Positions 24,599 to 33,609 of a DNA stretch of 40,276 nt are shown in pieces. The stretch is taken from positions 1 through 40,276 of the forward strand of contig CALVAW010000017.1 of NCBI GenBank assembly GCA_944325655.1. Direction: 5' to 3'. Numbering within the stretch: the first letter of the stretch is position 1; the number at the start of each line of letters is the position of its first letter. The translations under genes and the position numbers were made by a program. Origin of the DNA: Candidatus Gastranaerophilales bacterium. Lineage in GTDB: Bacteria; Cyanobacteriota; Vampirovibrionia; Gastranaerophilales; Gastranaerophilaceae. A model generated the notes under the pieces. That model was not told where the DNA came from. It saw only the letters and a program-made list of their open reading frames with translations, and did not search any database.

Positions 24599-25445
24599 AA
24601 TTGCAAATAAGAAAATAGGCGAGGGTGAACCCGTTTTTATTATTGCGGAAATCGGTATTAATCATAACGGTTCTATTAAGAATGCTAAAAAATTAATAAA
24701 TATTGCTCACCTTTTTGGTTGTGATGCGGTTAAATTTCAAAAAAGAACTGTAGAAAAGGTATATACAAAAGAAGAGCTTTCTATGCCGCGCAGTAGTGTT
24801 TTTGGGGATACAAACGGAGATTTGAAGAGAGGACTCGAGTTCGGCTATGAAGAATACAAGGAAATAGACCGATATTGCAAGGAATTGGGTATATTATGGT
24901 TTGCTTCCGCATGGGATACGGAAAGCGTTGATTTTCTTGAAAAATTTAATGTTTGCGCACATAAAATTCCTTCTGCGCTTATTACAAATATTGAACTGCT
25001 TGAGAGAGTTAAAAAAACGGGTAAACCGATTTTAATATCTACGGGCATGTCGGAAATGTCTGAAATTGAGAGGGCTATAGAAGTTGTCGGTTTGGATAAT
25101 ACTGTTATATTTCATTGCACTTCTACATATCCGACTCAGAATGACGAAATAAATTTAAGAGTTATTCCTGTTTTAAAACAGAAATTTGATTGCCCTATTG
25201 GCTATTCCGGGCATGAAAAGGGAATAGTTCCTTCGACTGTTGCCGTTGTTATGGGCGCTTGCGCAATTGAAAGGCATATAACACTGGATAGAACCATGTG
25301 GGGTTCTGATCAAGCTGCAAGTCTTGAACCTGAAGGTGTCAGAAAACTTGTGAGAGATATCAGAAACTTGAATGATTTTTTAGGCGACGGCATAAAAAAG
25401 GTTTACGAGTCTGAAATACCTATTAAAAAGAAACTCAGGAGATAA
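24585..25445 (+). CDS. neuB: NeuB-family nonulosonate synthase, short form
   Basis: Condenses phosphoenolpyruvate with a hexosamine-type sugar to make a nine-carbon (sialic-acid-like) acid. The 286-residue TIM barrel has IAEIGINHNGS, DAVKFQKRTVEKVYT, the SAL/CTSTYPT strand ends and GYSGHEKG (metal and PEP ligands), then AIERHITLDRTMWGSDQAASL. Full NeuB/SpsE/PseI proteins are about 335-350 residues; the C-terminal antifreeze-like SAF domain, which closes the active site of the partner subunit, is absent. The chain ends normally, so this is a short subfamily rather than a frameshift. The adjacent phosphatase suggests a phosphorylated product (KDN-9-P or Neu5Ac-9-P type route). Exact sugar unknown. 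Confidence 0.88.
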   Translation: MKTVKIANKKIGEGEPVFIIAEIGINHNGSIKNAKKLINIAHLFGCDAVKFQKRTVEKVYTKEELSMPRSSVFGDTNGDLKRGLEFGYEEYKEIDRYCKELGILWFASAWDTESVDFLEKFNVCAHKIPSALITNIELLERVKKTGKPILISTGMSEMSEIERAIEVVGLDNTVIFHCTSTYPTQNDEINLRVIPVLKQKFDCPIGYSGHEKGIVPSTVAVVMGACAIERHITLDRTMWGSDQAASLEPEGVRKLVRDIRNLNDFLGDGIKKVYESEIPIKKKLRR

Positions 25446-25447
25446 TA

Positions 25448-25933
25448 ATGCTGGAATTATCTAAAAATATAAAAATGGTAATAAGTGATTTTGATGGTGT
25501 TTTTACGGATGGTTCAATTTATATATCCGAAAAAAACGAAGTACAAAAAAAATTAAATTTTAAGGATATAATGGGTGTTTCGCTTTTGGTAAAAGCCGGA
25601 ATAAAATTTGGAATTATATCAGGTGAAAAGAGTGAAATTTTGAATTATTTCAAAGATAAATTTAATTTAGAAGAAATTCATGGCGGAATACGTCAAAAAG
25701 GCATTGTTTTAGACGAAATAATGAAAAAATATAATTTGAAATCAAGCGAAGTTTTGTATATCGGTGATGATATTAATGATATACCGGCTTTTGAATTGGT
25801 TGACTATAGGATTGCACCAAAAAATCTAAATCCGATTTTGAGTTTCAAAGTCGATAAATTGCAAATTACGCAAAACTATGGCGGATGTGGAGCAATTCGT
25901 GAAATTGCTGATATTTTGGTAAATTTAAAGTAA
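25448..25933 (+). CDS. KdsC-like HAD phosphatase
   Basis: Tetrameric C0-type haloacid dehalogenase phosphatase of 161 residues, without a cap domain. Motif I is DFDGVFTDGSIYI (nucleophile Asp), motif II ISGEKS, motif III with Lys before GIVLDEIMKKY, motif IV GDDINDIPAFELVDYRIAP; the tail YGGCGAIREIADILV is typical. KdsC removes phosphate from KDO-8-P, and close relatives act on KDN-9-P or Neu5Ac-9-P. Lying two bases after neuB, the latter role is favoured. A cytidylyltransferase, the expected third enzyme, is not in the window. Confidence 0.87.
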   Translation: MLELSKNIKMVISDFDGVFTDGSIYISEKNEVQKKLNFKDIMGVSLLVKAGIKFGIISGEKSEILNYFKDKFNLEEIHGGIRQKGIVLDEIMKKYNLKSSEVLYIGDDINDIPAFELVDYRIAPKNLNPILSFKVDKLQITQNYGGCGAIREIADILVNLK

Positions 25934-25934
25934 G

Positions 25935-27650
25935 ATGTTATTTAAGTTTTATAAATTTTTACATAATTTATTTTTGTCTGTTGAAACTTTTAACAGACAG
26001 ATTAATCAATATAAATTAATATCAAAAGAACCGGCGCTGCCTTCTTACGCATATATTAATTGGGGCTTGTATTTGATAAATTCCGGCAAAAAAGAGCGAG
26101 GTATTGAAAAATTAAAACAAAGTATATTGATGAATAAATCAAATCCTGAAACTTATTTGAATTTAGGGATTGCTTTTGCACAGGATGGCAATTTTGAAGA
26201 GGCATTAAAGAATTTTAGAAAAGCAGTAAGATTGGATAAAAATAATGCTCGTTCTTGGGGATATTTAGCGGGAATATATGCTGAATTAAATGAATTTTCC
26301 CTCGCTAAAACCGCTTTTGAAAAATCTTTAAAGCTGGATAGAACAAATCCGATAACATATTTTAATTACGGAGTTTTTTGTATTAAAAATAATCAAAAAG
26401 AAACCGCAAAATCTTTATTTAGAAAAGCATATATAATTGATTCCATGAATGTACAACCGCTTTTAATGTGGGGAATTATTCTTATTCAAGAGGAAGAATA
26501 TAAAGGTGCATTGTCAAAATTTGCAAAAATATTGCAACAAGAACCTTTTCATGTGGAAGCACTTTATTTAAGCGGGCTTGCTGCGCTTAAGCTCGGATAT
26601 TATAATGATTGTATTGAATTTTGCAAGAAATGCGCAGGAATAAAACCGGATAAAACTGATAATTACTTGTTAATTGCGGAAAGTTATCTTAATTTAAAAG
26701 ATAAAGATAATTGTTTGGATAGTTTTAAGAAATACGAGCAATATTGCTCAAAAGATTGGAAATATTATAATTCTTGGGGTATTGCTTTTCAGAATTTTAA
26801 TATGTGGGAAAAGTCTTTGGAAAAATTATATAAGTCTGTTGAACTGAAAGACAATGAATATGTTTCACATAATGCTCTTTCTTATTCCTTGCTTATGCTT
26901 GAAAGATATGACGAAGCAAAAAACGAGATTGATAAAGTATTAAGTCTTTGTCCTACATTTGCAAGCTCTCATTATAATTTAGCAAAAATATTATTCAAAG
27001 AGAAAAATTATAAAGCTGCAATTGATTCTTTTAAAAAAGCTCTTTCTTTGGATGCTTCTTTAAAACAGGTTTATTTCGATATTGCCCTTTGTTATAACTA
27101 TCTGGGTGATTTTAAAAATGCTGTTAAATATTGGTTGAAATCTGCAGATTATGATAAAACAAACCCTCAGGTATATGTTAATTTGGCTCTTTGCTATTTA
27201 AATCAATATAATGATAACTTGAAAGCATTGAGATATATAAGAACGGCTTATGAATTTGCAGACCATGATTGTGATGTAGTTTTTAAATATGGATTGATAC
27301 TTTTAAAAATTAATGAAATACATAGAGCTAAGGAGAAATTTGAAGAAGTCATAAAATTAAACCCTAATTTAGAATTGGCATATTTAGCTTTGGCTGAGTG
27401 CGAATTGAAATTAAACAAACCTGCTAATGCACTTGAACTGTTGGATAAATGCAGCGGTGAAACTTGCGAAAAAAGAGATTTTTTGAACGTAAAGTTATAT
27501 GCATTATCTGAAATTATTAAGAATGATACTGAAAATATTGAATTAAAGAATACAATTGTTTCGGTTTGTGATAAAATAATTAAAGTCTTTGGAGAAGACG
27601 AAACTGTAGTTGAAATTAAAAAACAGTATTCCTTCGATAATGAGGTATGA
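25935..27650 (+). CDS. Large TPR repeat protein (571 aa)
   Basis: About thirteen tetratricopeptide repeats from residue 35 to about 500 (for example [59 protein letters not shown]), with a less regular C-terminal part. No signal peptide, although the first 20 residues are hydrophobic-aromatic ([18 protein letters not shown]) and could lie on the membrane. Immediately follows the phosphatase gene. Such long TPR arrays act as protein interaction scaffolds, sometimes in O-GlcNAc-type or glycan systems; no transferase domain is present here. Confidence 0.9.
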   Translation: MLFKFYKFLHNLFLSVETFNRQINQYKLISKEPALPSYAYINWGLYLINSGKKERGIEKLKQSILMNKSNPETYLNLGIAFAQDGNFEEALKNFRKAVRLDKNNARSWGYLAGIYAELNEFSLAKTAFEKSLKLDRTNPITYFNYGVFCIKNNQKETAKSLFRKAYIIDSMNVQPLLMWGIILIQEEEYKGALSKFAKILQQEPFHVEALYLSGLAALKLGYYNDCIEFCKKCAGIKPDKTDNYLLIAESYLNLKDKDNCLDSFKKYEQYCSKDWKYYNSWGIAFQNFNMWEKSLEKLYKSVELKDNEYVSHNALSYSLLMLERYDEAKNEIDKVLSLCPTFASSHYNLAKILFKEKNYKAAIDSFKKALSLDASLKQVYFDIALCYNYLGDFKNAVKYWLKSADYDKTNPQVYVNLALCYLNQYNDNLKALRYIRTAYEFADHDCDVVFKYGLILLKINEIHRAKEKFEEVIKLNPNLELAYLALAECELKLNKPANALELLDKCSGETCEKRDFLNVKLYALSEIIKNDTENIELKNTIVSVCDKIIKVFGEDETVVEIKKQYSFDNEV

Positions 27651-27651
27651 A

Positions 27652-28914
27652 ATGGGAATAATAGTACAAAAATTTGGCGGAACATCAGTAGCAGACAGTG
27701 ATAAGATAAAAAATGTTGCAAATGCAGTCATAAAAGAAAGACTTAACGGAAATGATGTAGTGGTAGTTGTATCTGCTATGGGTCATACTACGGATAATTT
27801 AGTTAAGTTGTCAAACGAAATAACTAAAAATCCTGATCCTCGCGAAATGGATGTATTATTGTCTACCGGCGAATTGATATCAATGTCTCTTTTAGCTATG
27901 GCTATTGATGATTTAGGATATAAAGCGGTTAGTTTGACGGGCTTGCAAGCCGGAATTAAAACAGAAAATTGTCATTTACATGCAAGAATTTTGGACATAG
28001 ATACTTCCAGAGTTAAAAGACATCTTTTGGAAGGGAAGATTGTTGTGGTAGCAGGCTTTCAAGGGTTTTGTGAAGAAAGTGATATCACTACTCTTGGAAG
28101 GGGTGGTTCCGATACAACTGCTGTTGCGCTCGCTTGTGCATTAAATGCAGACAGATGCGATATTTATTCAGATGTAGAAGGGGTCTATACTGCAGATCCT
28201 CGTATAATACACACCGCTAAAAAACTAAAAGAAATTTCTTATGATGAGATGTTGGAGCTTGCCAGAGTCGGAGCAAATGTGTTGCATCCTCGTTCGGTTG
28301 AAGCCGCTAAGTTGAATAATATGAAAATGAGAGTAAGAAGCTCTTTCAAACTTGATGATTTAGGAACTTTAATAATAGGAGTTGATGAAATGGAATTGAA
28401 TAAACCGGTTACAGGATTTGCCTGTGATAGTTCGCAAGTAAGAATTGTTATATGTGATATTGAGGATAAACCGGGTAATGCTGCAAAATTGTTTAATTTA
28501 TTGGCAAGTGAGGAATTGAGCGTGGATATGATTATTCAATCTTATGCGAGAAATTCCAAAAATACTAATGATATTGCTTTTACAATTTCTAAAAGTGATA
28601 TGGCTAAGTTTGAATCCATTAAAAACAAAATTAATGAGATTGTAAATGCAAGCAATATATATATTGATGAAGACATAGTTAAAGTATCAATAGTCGGAGC
28701 CGGAATGATTGACAGACCCGGCATAGCCGCAAAAATGTTTGATACGCTTGCAAGTCAGAATATTAATATAAAAATGATTTCTACAAGTGAAATTAAAATC
28801 AGTTGTCTTATTGAAAAAAAATATGCTACACAAGCAGCTTGCGCTCTGTGCTCGATTTTTAATTTAGACGGGGCTGAGATGGCTGATGTTAAGGGTGATT
28901 TGCCTCCCGTATAA
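27652..28914 (+). CDS. lysC: Aspartate kinase
   Basis: Phosphorylates aspartate, the entry step to lysine, threonine, methionine and diaminopimelate. The start is placed at [14 protein letters not shown], one base after the TPR stop, because GAGG lies six bases upstream and the conserved KFGGTS follows at once; an upstream ATG would add 14 unrelated residues. The 420 residues show the kinase domain ([40 protein letters not shown]) and two C-terminal ACT domains ([20 protein letters not shown] and [20 protein letters not shown]), which bind lysine or threonine for feedback inhibition. This is the LysC type found in cyanobacteria and many others. Confidence 0.95.
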   Translation: MGIIVQKFGGTSVADSDKIKNVANAVIKERLNGNDVVVVVSAMGHTTDNLVKLSNEITKNPDPREMDVLLSTGELISMSLLAMAIDDLGYKAVSLTGLQAGIKTENCHLHARILDIDTSRVKRHLLEGKIVVVAGFQGFCEESDITTLGRGGSDTTAVALACALNADRCDIYSDVEGVYTADPRIIHTAKKLKEISYDEMLELARVGANVLHPRSVEAAKLNNMKMRVRSSFKLDDLGTLIIGVDEMELNKPVTGFACDSSQVRIVICDIEDKPGNAAKLFNLLASEELSVDMIIQSYARNSKNTNDIAFTISKSDMAKFESIKNKINEIVNASNIYIDEDIVKVSIVGAGMIDRPGIAAKMFDTLASQNINIKMISTSEIKISCLIEKKYATQAACALCSIFNLDGAEMADVKGDLPPV

Positions 28915-28919
28915 CATTT

Positions 28920-30242
28920 ATGATTGAAACGATTAAAAAGTTTTTAAAAAAATATAATATTATAAACGAAAGTATTATTGTTGGATTTTCCGCAGGTCCA
29001 GATAGTACCGCTTTGTCTTTAGCGTTGTTTTTTTTGAAAAATGAATTTAATTTAAAAATTATATTGGCGTATTTTAATCATAATTGGAGAGAAGAAGCTA
29101 AGCACGAGGAAGAGTTTACAGAAGAATTTGCTAAACAGTATGGTTATAGTTATGTTATAGGAAAAGCTCCTCTTTGCATTAAAAAAGACGAACAAACAGC
29201 GAGGGATTACAGGTATAAATTTTTTAACGAGTGCGCTGAAAAATTTAATTCTAAAGTTGTTATGCTGGCACATAATAAAAACGATAATGTTGAAACCCTT
29301 GTTTATAGAATAATTAAAGGAACTTCGATAAAAGGGTTGACTTCTATTCCGGAAAATCGTGAAATATATTATAGACCTCTTTTGGATATTACAAAAAAAG
29401 AAATTTTGGATTTTTTAAAAAATAACAACCAAAAATTTTTGTTTGATTCCTCTAATTTAGATACAAAATATAAAAGAAATTTTATCAGAAAAAAAATTCT
29501 TCCCATGTTCGAAGAAATTAATCCGAATTATATGAATTCAATCGATAATCTCATTAAAAATTCAATCGCATCAAAAAAAATAATTGATGATTTTCTTTCT
29601 ATGCAAAAAAAAGAAGTTTTTTTAAAGAAAAAAATAATCAGAAGTAAATTTTTACTTTTGAATATAGAGGTTAGATATGAGATTTTGAATGAGTTTTTAT
29701 GTAATTTCTTAAAAAATCGTGATTATAAAACAATAAAGAAAATAGATACTTTTATTTTAGATAATAAAAATTCACAAATTTCATTAAATTCCGAAGTATT
29801 TTTAAGGATAAGGAATGATTTTATTTATATCTATAAACAAAAAAGTAAATCGGATGAAAATATTATTATTAACGGCCCCGGTAATTATCTTTTTTCAAAT
29901 TTAATTTTTAGAATAGATAAAATTATTAATCCAAAAATTCCCTATCCGAATTCTAACGACAACAGTTGTTTTTTGTCAATCAAAGAAGATGTTTTTCCTT
30001 TGACTTTAAGATATAGAAGAAACGGAGATGTTTTTTCTCCGATTGGGTTAAAAGATGGTAAAATGAAACTTAAGGATTATTTTATTAATCAAAAAATTCC
30101 GCAAGAAAAAAGAGATGATTTTGCTCTTTTGTGTAAAGATAAGGAAGTTTTGTGGATTTTAGGAGAGAGAATTAGCGAAAAATATAAAGCAAATTATGAA
30201 AATTGTTTTGTATTGGAATATTACAAAAGGGATTTACAATGA
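28920..30242 (+). CDS. tilS: tRNA(Ile)-lysidine synthase
   Basis: N-type ATP pyrophosphatase that converts C34 of tRNA-Ile(CAU) to lysidine so that it reads AUA. The 440 residues include the PP-loop SAGPDS (24-29, usual SGGxDS), AYFNHNWR, AHNKNDNVET (117-126, usual HxxDDxxET), GTSIKGLTSIP, RPLLDITKKEI and the family TilS-type C-terminal domain with LRYRRNGDVFSPIG and KLKDYFINQKIPQEKRD. Both catalytic-site motifs carry one substitution each. tilS and hpt are adjacent in many bacteria, as here. The stop overlaps the hpt start (ATGA). Confidence 0.93.
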   Translation: MIETIKKFLKKYNIINESIIVGFSAGPDSTALSLALFFLKNEFNLKIILAYFNHNWREEAKHEEEFTEEFAKQYGYSYVIGKAPLCIKKDEQTARDYRYKFFNECAEKFNSKVVMLAHNKNDNVETLVYRIIKGTSIKGLTSIPENREIYYRPLLDITKKEILDFLKNNNQKFLFDSSNLDTKYKRNFIRKKILPMFEEINPNYMNSIDNLIKNSIASKKIIDDFLSMQKKEVFLKKKIIRSKFLLLNIEVRYEILNEFLCNFLKNRDYKTIKKIDTFILDNKNSQISLNSEVFLRIRNDFIYIYKQKSKSDENIIINGPGNYLFSNLIFRIDKIINPKIPYPNSNDNSCFLSIKEDVFPLTLRYRRNGDVFSPIGLKDGKMKLKDYFINQKIPQEKRDDFALLCKDKEVLWILGERISEKYKANYENCFVLEYYKRDLQ

Positions 30243-30769
30243 AAGATATTAAAGATTTAAAAGTTTTAATTGATACTGATACTTTACATAAAAGAATAAA
30301 AATACTTGCCGATGAAATTAATGCTTTTTACGGGGTCGAAAATCCTCTTACTTTGATTTGTATTTTAAGAGGTGCTGTAATGTTTTATACAGAGCTTGCA
30401 AAACATTTGAAGATGCCTGTAAAGATGGAGTTTGTTACATTATCGAGTTACGGAAATTCGGATAAATCATCCGGAAAAGTAAAAGCGGTCAATCTTGCCC
30501 TTCCTGATTTAGAAAATCAAAATGCTTTAATAGTTGAAGATATTATCGATACAGGGCTTACTTTAGATTTTCTCTTGAAATTTATAAAAACAAATTGTAA
30601 GGTTTATGATGTTAAATTAGCGGTTTTGTTTGATAAAAAATGTGCACGAAAATTTGATATAGAGCCGGATTTCTATGCTTTTGAGATGGATGACAAGTTT
30701 ATTGTTGGATTTGGTTTGGACTATAACGGATTTTATCGCAATTTAAATTATGTAGGATATTTTGAATAG
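30239..30769 (+). CDS. hpt: Hypoxanthine phosphoribosyltransferase
   Basis: Purine salvage: transfers phosphoribose from PRPP to hypoxanthine or guanine. The start is taken at MKDIKDLKVL, which forms an ATGA overlap with tilS and has AAAAGGGA upstream, rather than an earlier in-frame ATG. The 176 residues contain ICILRGAVMFYTELA, the flexible-loop region TLSSYGNS, the PRPP motif LIVEDIIDTGLTLDFLL and the base-specifying DFYAFEMDDKFIVGFGLDYN. In many genomes ftsH follows tilS-hpt; here hpt ends one base from the convergent spmB gene. Confidence 0.95.
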   Translation: MKDIKDLKVLIDTDTLHKRIKILADEINAFYGVENPLTLICILRGAVMFYTELAKHLKMPVKMEFVTLSSYGNSDKSSGKVKAVNLALPDLENQNALIVEDIIDTGLTLDFLLKFIKTNCKVYDVKLAVLFDKKCARKFDIEPDFYAFEMDDKFIVGFGLDYNGFYRNLNYVGYFE

Positions 30770-30770
30770 T

Positions 30771-31304
30771 TTATAAAAAGAAAATCGTGCATATCCATAT
30801 TGCAGCAATTATTCCAACTATATCTGCAAGAATGCCTGCAAGGAGAGCATGTCTGAATTTTTTAATTCCTACTGCACCGAAATAGACCGATGCCACATAG
30901 AATGTAGTTTCCGAGCTGCCTGTTATTACAGCTGCAAGTTTTGTTGCGTATGAGTTAACTCCGGTTTGATTTATTATATCTGATAAAACGCCCAAAGTTG
31001 CAGAACCGGAAAGCGAACGTGTAACCATTAGTATTGTTGTTTCTGCGGGAACGTGAAAATAATTTAAAACAGGTTTTAAAAAATTTTGCAATATTTCCAT
31101 AGCTCCGCTTGCTCTCAACATTGATGTGCAAACCATAATGGCTATTAAATAGGGTATTATTTTTACGGCAATAGTGAAACCTTCTTTTGCGCCTTCCACA
31201 AAACTTTCGTATGCTGGTGATTTTTTGTATAATGCCCAACATAAAATTATAGTAATTATTACAGGCAAAATATATATGGAAAGAGTATTTAAAAAATCAA
31301 TCAT
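30771..31304 (-). CDS. spmB: Spore maturation protein B homologue
   Basis: Polytopic 177-residue membrane protein of the nucleoside-recognition (gate) family. It matches SpmB through the opening helix, SFVEGAKEGFTIAVKIIPYLIAIMVC, AETTILMVTRSLSGSATLGVLSD and AAVITGSSETTFYVASVYFGAVGIKK. In Bacillus SpmA/SpmB are needed for spore core dehydration, but homologues are widespread in non-sporulating bacteria and their transport role there is unknown. Its start overlaps the spmA stop (ATGA). There is no terminator between it and the convergent hpt. Confidence 0.92.
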   Translation of the reverse strand: MIDFLNTLSIYILPVIITIILCWALYKKSPAYESFVEGAKEGFTIAVKIIPYLIAIMVCTSMLRASGAMEILQNFLKPVLNYFHVPAETTILMVTRSLSGSATLGVLSDIINQTGVNSYATKLAAVITGSSETTFYVASVYFGAVGIKKFRHALLAGILADIVGIIAAIWICTIFFL

Positions 31305-31876
31305 TTAAAAACCCTTTCTAATAACTTTACAAAAAATAATGCAGATATAAAGGCAATTGAAGTAACAATAAGAGTCGGCATTATTATTTGAGAGGGGTTA
31401 TTCATTCCGGCTGAGCTTAATATTGCAAGTACAACCGCAGGCACTATTTGAAAACCTGCTGTATTTATTGCAAGAAAAGTGCACATTGAATTTGTTGCGT
31501 GGGACTTATTTTCATTATTTTTTTGCATATCTTCCATTGCTTTAATACCGAAAGGTGTTGCCGCATTTGTTAGCCCGAGAGCATTTGCGCTTATATTTAA
31601 TGCTATATCCGATAATGCTTCGTCATTGCTTTTTAAATCAGGAAAAATTATTGTCAGAGGTTTTTTGATTATTTTTGAAAAAATTTCTATAAGACCTGAT
31701 TTTTTTGCTATATTAATAATCCCAATCCATAAACCCATTATGCCAATTAACCCAAAGGCTATTTCAACTGCTTTTTGTCCGGATTTTAGCATTGCATCCA
31801 TTACAACATCCGTTTTACCGTTTATTGCTGCACAAATAAATGAAATTAAAATTAAGAAGATGAATATATAATTCAA
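31301..31876 (-). CDS. spmA: Spore maturation protein A homologue
   Basis: Partner of SpmB, 191 residues, four or five hydrophobic segments. Diagnostic blocks are GQKAVEIAFGLIGIMGLWIGI, NISANALGLTNAATPFGIKAMEDMQ and MCTFLAINTAGFQIVP. The N-terminus could double as a signal anchor. It is transcribed with spmB and probably with the 448-residue gene just upstream (eight bases). No other sporulation genes are visible in the window. Confidence 0.93.
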   Translation of the reverse strand: MNYIFIFLILISFICAAINGKTDVVMDAMLKSGQKAVEIAFGLIGIMGLWIGIINIAKKSGLIEIFSKIIKKPLTIIFPDLKSNDEALSDIALNISANALGLTNAATPFGIKAMEDMQKNNENKSHATNSMCTFLAINTAGFQIVPAVVLAILSSAGMNNPSQIIMPTLIVTSIAFISALFFVKLLERVFK

Positions 31877-31884
31877 AAGCTACT

Positions 31885-33231
31885 TTATTCTCCAACTCTT
31901 AATGCTTGCGTATAATAATTTTCGCCTTCAGGCGTAATTGAATAAGTTACCGAATCGCCGTTATCAATTGATTTAATATATCCTTTTTCAATCAAAGCAG
32001 CAGTTATGGTCATGTCGGCAATTTTTCCCGTTGCAGGAAATAATTTTGAATTTAAAAATTTCATCGTGAAATCTTCTTTGTGAAGGATGTTTTTAATATA
32101 ATAAGCGCATATTAAAAATTCGTCAATAAGTTCTGTTGTAAAAAAGCCTGCAAGAAAAATATTAAACTCAATATAAGGGGCTTGTGTATTTTCTTCTTTA
32201 AGTTCAATTTCGGGTTTTGTGCCGATGTATTTGTCGTTATATCCTGTTTTAGACAAATTTATTTGGACTTCATCCAAAGAAATTTTGTCATTGTCATTTT
32301 TATCATTATTTGCAGTATTTTGAAGAATTGCTTGATTTTCTTCAGCTAGGGTGTTTGTATGGCTTTTTTCATCCTGCAATAAGGAATAGTTGTCTTCATT
32401 TTGTTTTATTGAAACAATGTTTTGTTTGTTGCACTCTTCAATCAGTTTTTCATTTTCTGATGCATTACTTATAGAGAATATATCATTTATTTTTGTTTGA
32501 TTTTTGTTTCTGTATAATTCTCTTTGTTCTATAAGTTCATTTTTGATTTTTGAAGCTCTTTCTTTATCAACTTCAAATCTTATAATTCCGTTGTTATAAT
32601 TTTCATCATATTGGCTGTGTCCGATATTTATTGTTTTACTTGTTTCGTTGTGAGACAAATCAATTAAACTTATTTCATTTTTAGCAAGCTTTAATATTTC
32701 ATCTATGGTGTTTTTAGAGGTTATATTTTGCTTTGCTTTTTCGCTTAATTCAATTGTTTTAAGCGGTTCTTTTTTTTCAATATTTTTAGATTCAATATAT
32801 GTTGAAGTATTTTTTGATTTATCTGGAGTTATTTGAGTATTATTTTGTGAAATGCTGTTTTTTGTATTTTTAAATTTATCGGATTCGCTGTTTATATAAG
32901 TATCTTTTTCATTGCGCTGGCTTATTTCAGCAATATTTTGTGATTGATGGTTCTCCGGGTTTAAAGTATTGCTTTTTGATTGTTCAATTATTTCGTTTTG
33001 GATAATATTTTCTTTTTTTATTCTTGCTTCTTTGGCTAATTTTTCAATATCTTCAATAGATTTTAGATTTTCATTGTTTAGTACTATTTTTTTAATTTTT
33101 GACTTAAAACTTTCGCTGGCATCAAAAATGTATGCAAAATAAATATCCATTTCTCTTTGCGTTACATTTTTATCATTGCTTTCTAAAGTAAATTCGCTTT
33201 GTTGCGATTTAATTTTAATGTTATAGTACAT
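31885..33231 (-). CDS. Unknown 448-aa protein with winged-helix-like C-terminus
   Basis: Not recognised. Residues 1 to about 60 form a small beta-then-helix module (MYYNIKIKSQQSEFTLES then a helix with MDIYFAYIFDAS). A long low-complexity middle, rich in Asn, Gln, Lys, Glu and Ser (about 75-350), looks disordered. The last 95 residues (from YIEFNIFLAGFFTTELID to ITPEGENYYTQALRVGE) are well ordered; the alternation of helices and the end SVTYSITPEGENYY suggest a winged helix. No signal peptide. Weak TAGGAA ribosome site. The N-terminal module resembles the whole of the neighbouring 42-residue protein. Confidence 0.75.
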   Translation of the reverse strand: MYYNIKIKSQQSEFTLESNDKNVTQREMDIYFAYIFDASESFKSKIKKIVLNNENLKSIEDIEKLAKEARIKKENIIQNEIIEQSKSNTLNPENHQSQNIAEISQRNEKDTYINSESDKFKNTKNSISQNNTQITPDKSKNTSTYIESKNIEKKEPLKTIELSEKAKQNITSKNTIDEILKLAKNEISLIDLSHNETSKTINIGHSQYDENYNNGIIRFEVDKERASKIKNELIEQRELYRNKNQTKINDIFSISNASENEKLIEECNKQNIVSIKQNEDNYSLLQDEKSHTNTLAEENQAILQNTANNDKNDNDKISLDEVQINLSKTGYNDKYIGTKPEIELKEENTQAPYIEFNIFLAGFFTTELIDEFLICAYYIKNILHKEDFTMKFLNSKLFPATGKIADMTITAALIEKGYIKSIDNGDSVTYSITPEGENYYTQALRVGE

Positions 33232-33243
33232 TTTTTCCTAATT

Positions 33244-33372
33244 CTATTGTGCTTGTTTTTTGAGAATTTCTTCTCTCCATTTTTCAAGCTGTTGTTCGAC
33301 AAATTCCGCATCATCGGAAGAAAATTCTATCTCTAATTCGCCTTTTTTCATTTTAAACACATATTGAGGCAT
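33244..33372 (-). CDS. 42-aa miniprotein
   Basis: Small protein beginning MPQYVFKMKKGELEIEF, that is a beta hairpin followed by one amphipathic helix (DDAEFVEQQLEKWREEIL). The start at this internal ATG is supported by TAGGAG at the right distance; the longer upstream reading frame has no such signal. Directly upstream of, and likely co-transcribed with, the 448-residue gene. Function unknown; possibly a standalone copy of that protein's first module. Confidence 0.7.
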   Translation of the reverse strand: MPQYVFKMKKGELEIEFSSDDAEFVEQQLEKWREEILKKQAQ

Positions 33373-33399
33373 GTTTAAACTCCTAAGTAATACAATAAT

Positions 33400-33405
33400 A
33401 TTATA
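33400..33405 (-). promoter_or_regulatory. -10 box for the 42-aa gene operon
   Basis: TATAAT on the minus strand about 28 bases before the ATG; the -35 is poor. Just upstream, an inverted repeat ACTTAAA / TTTAAGT (33418-33440, nine-base loop) might be an operator. Confidence 0.45.
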
Positions 33406-33573
33406 ATAAAAACCATGACTTAAATCTTCTTTTTTTAAGTATTGTAAAAAAATATATAATTTTTTAAAGTAGCGCCTCTGCAATTTGATTTTTTTATAAA
33501 AATTGTTAAATTATTGTTGTATAGCAGCCAATTTTTAATACAAATGTATGACTAAAGGGCATGTGTTTTTCTC

Positions 33574-33579
33574 TATAAT
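33574..33579 (+). promoter_or_regulatory. -10 box for the 503-aa TPR gene
   Basis: TATAAT, about 30 bases before the TTG start. The -35 region is not convincing. GAGG at 33599-33602 is the ribosome site. Confidence 0.45.
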
Positions 33580-33609
33580 ACTTATGGGGAAAAGTATCGA
33601 GGTTAAAGT

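Noticed and set aside
30771-31876. SpmA/SpmB as evidence that the organism sporulates.
   Set aside because: These homologues are common in non-sporulating bacteria and no other sporulation gene is present.
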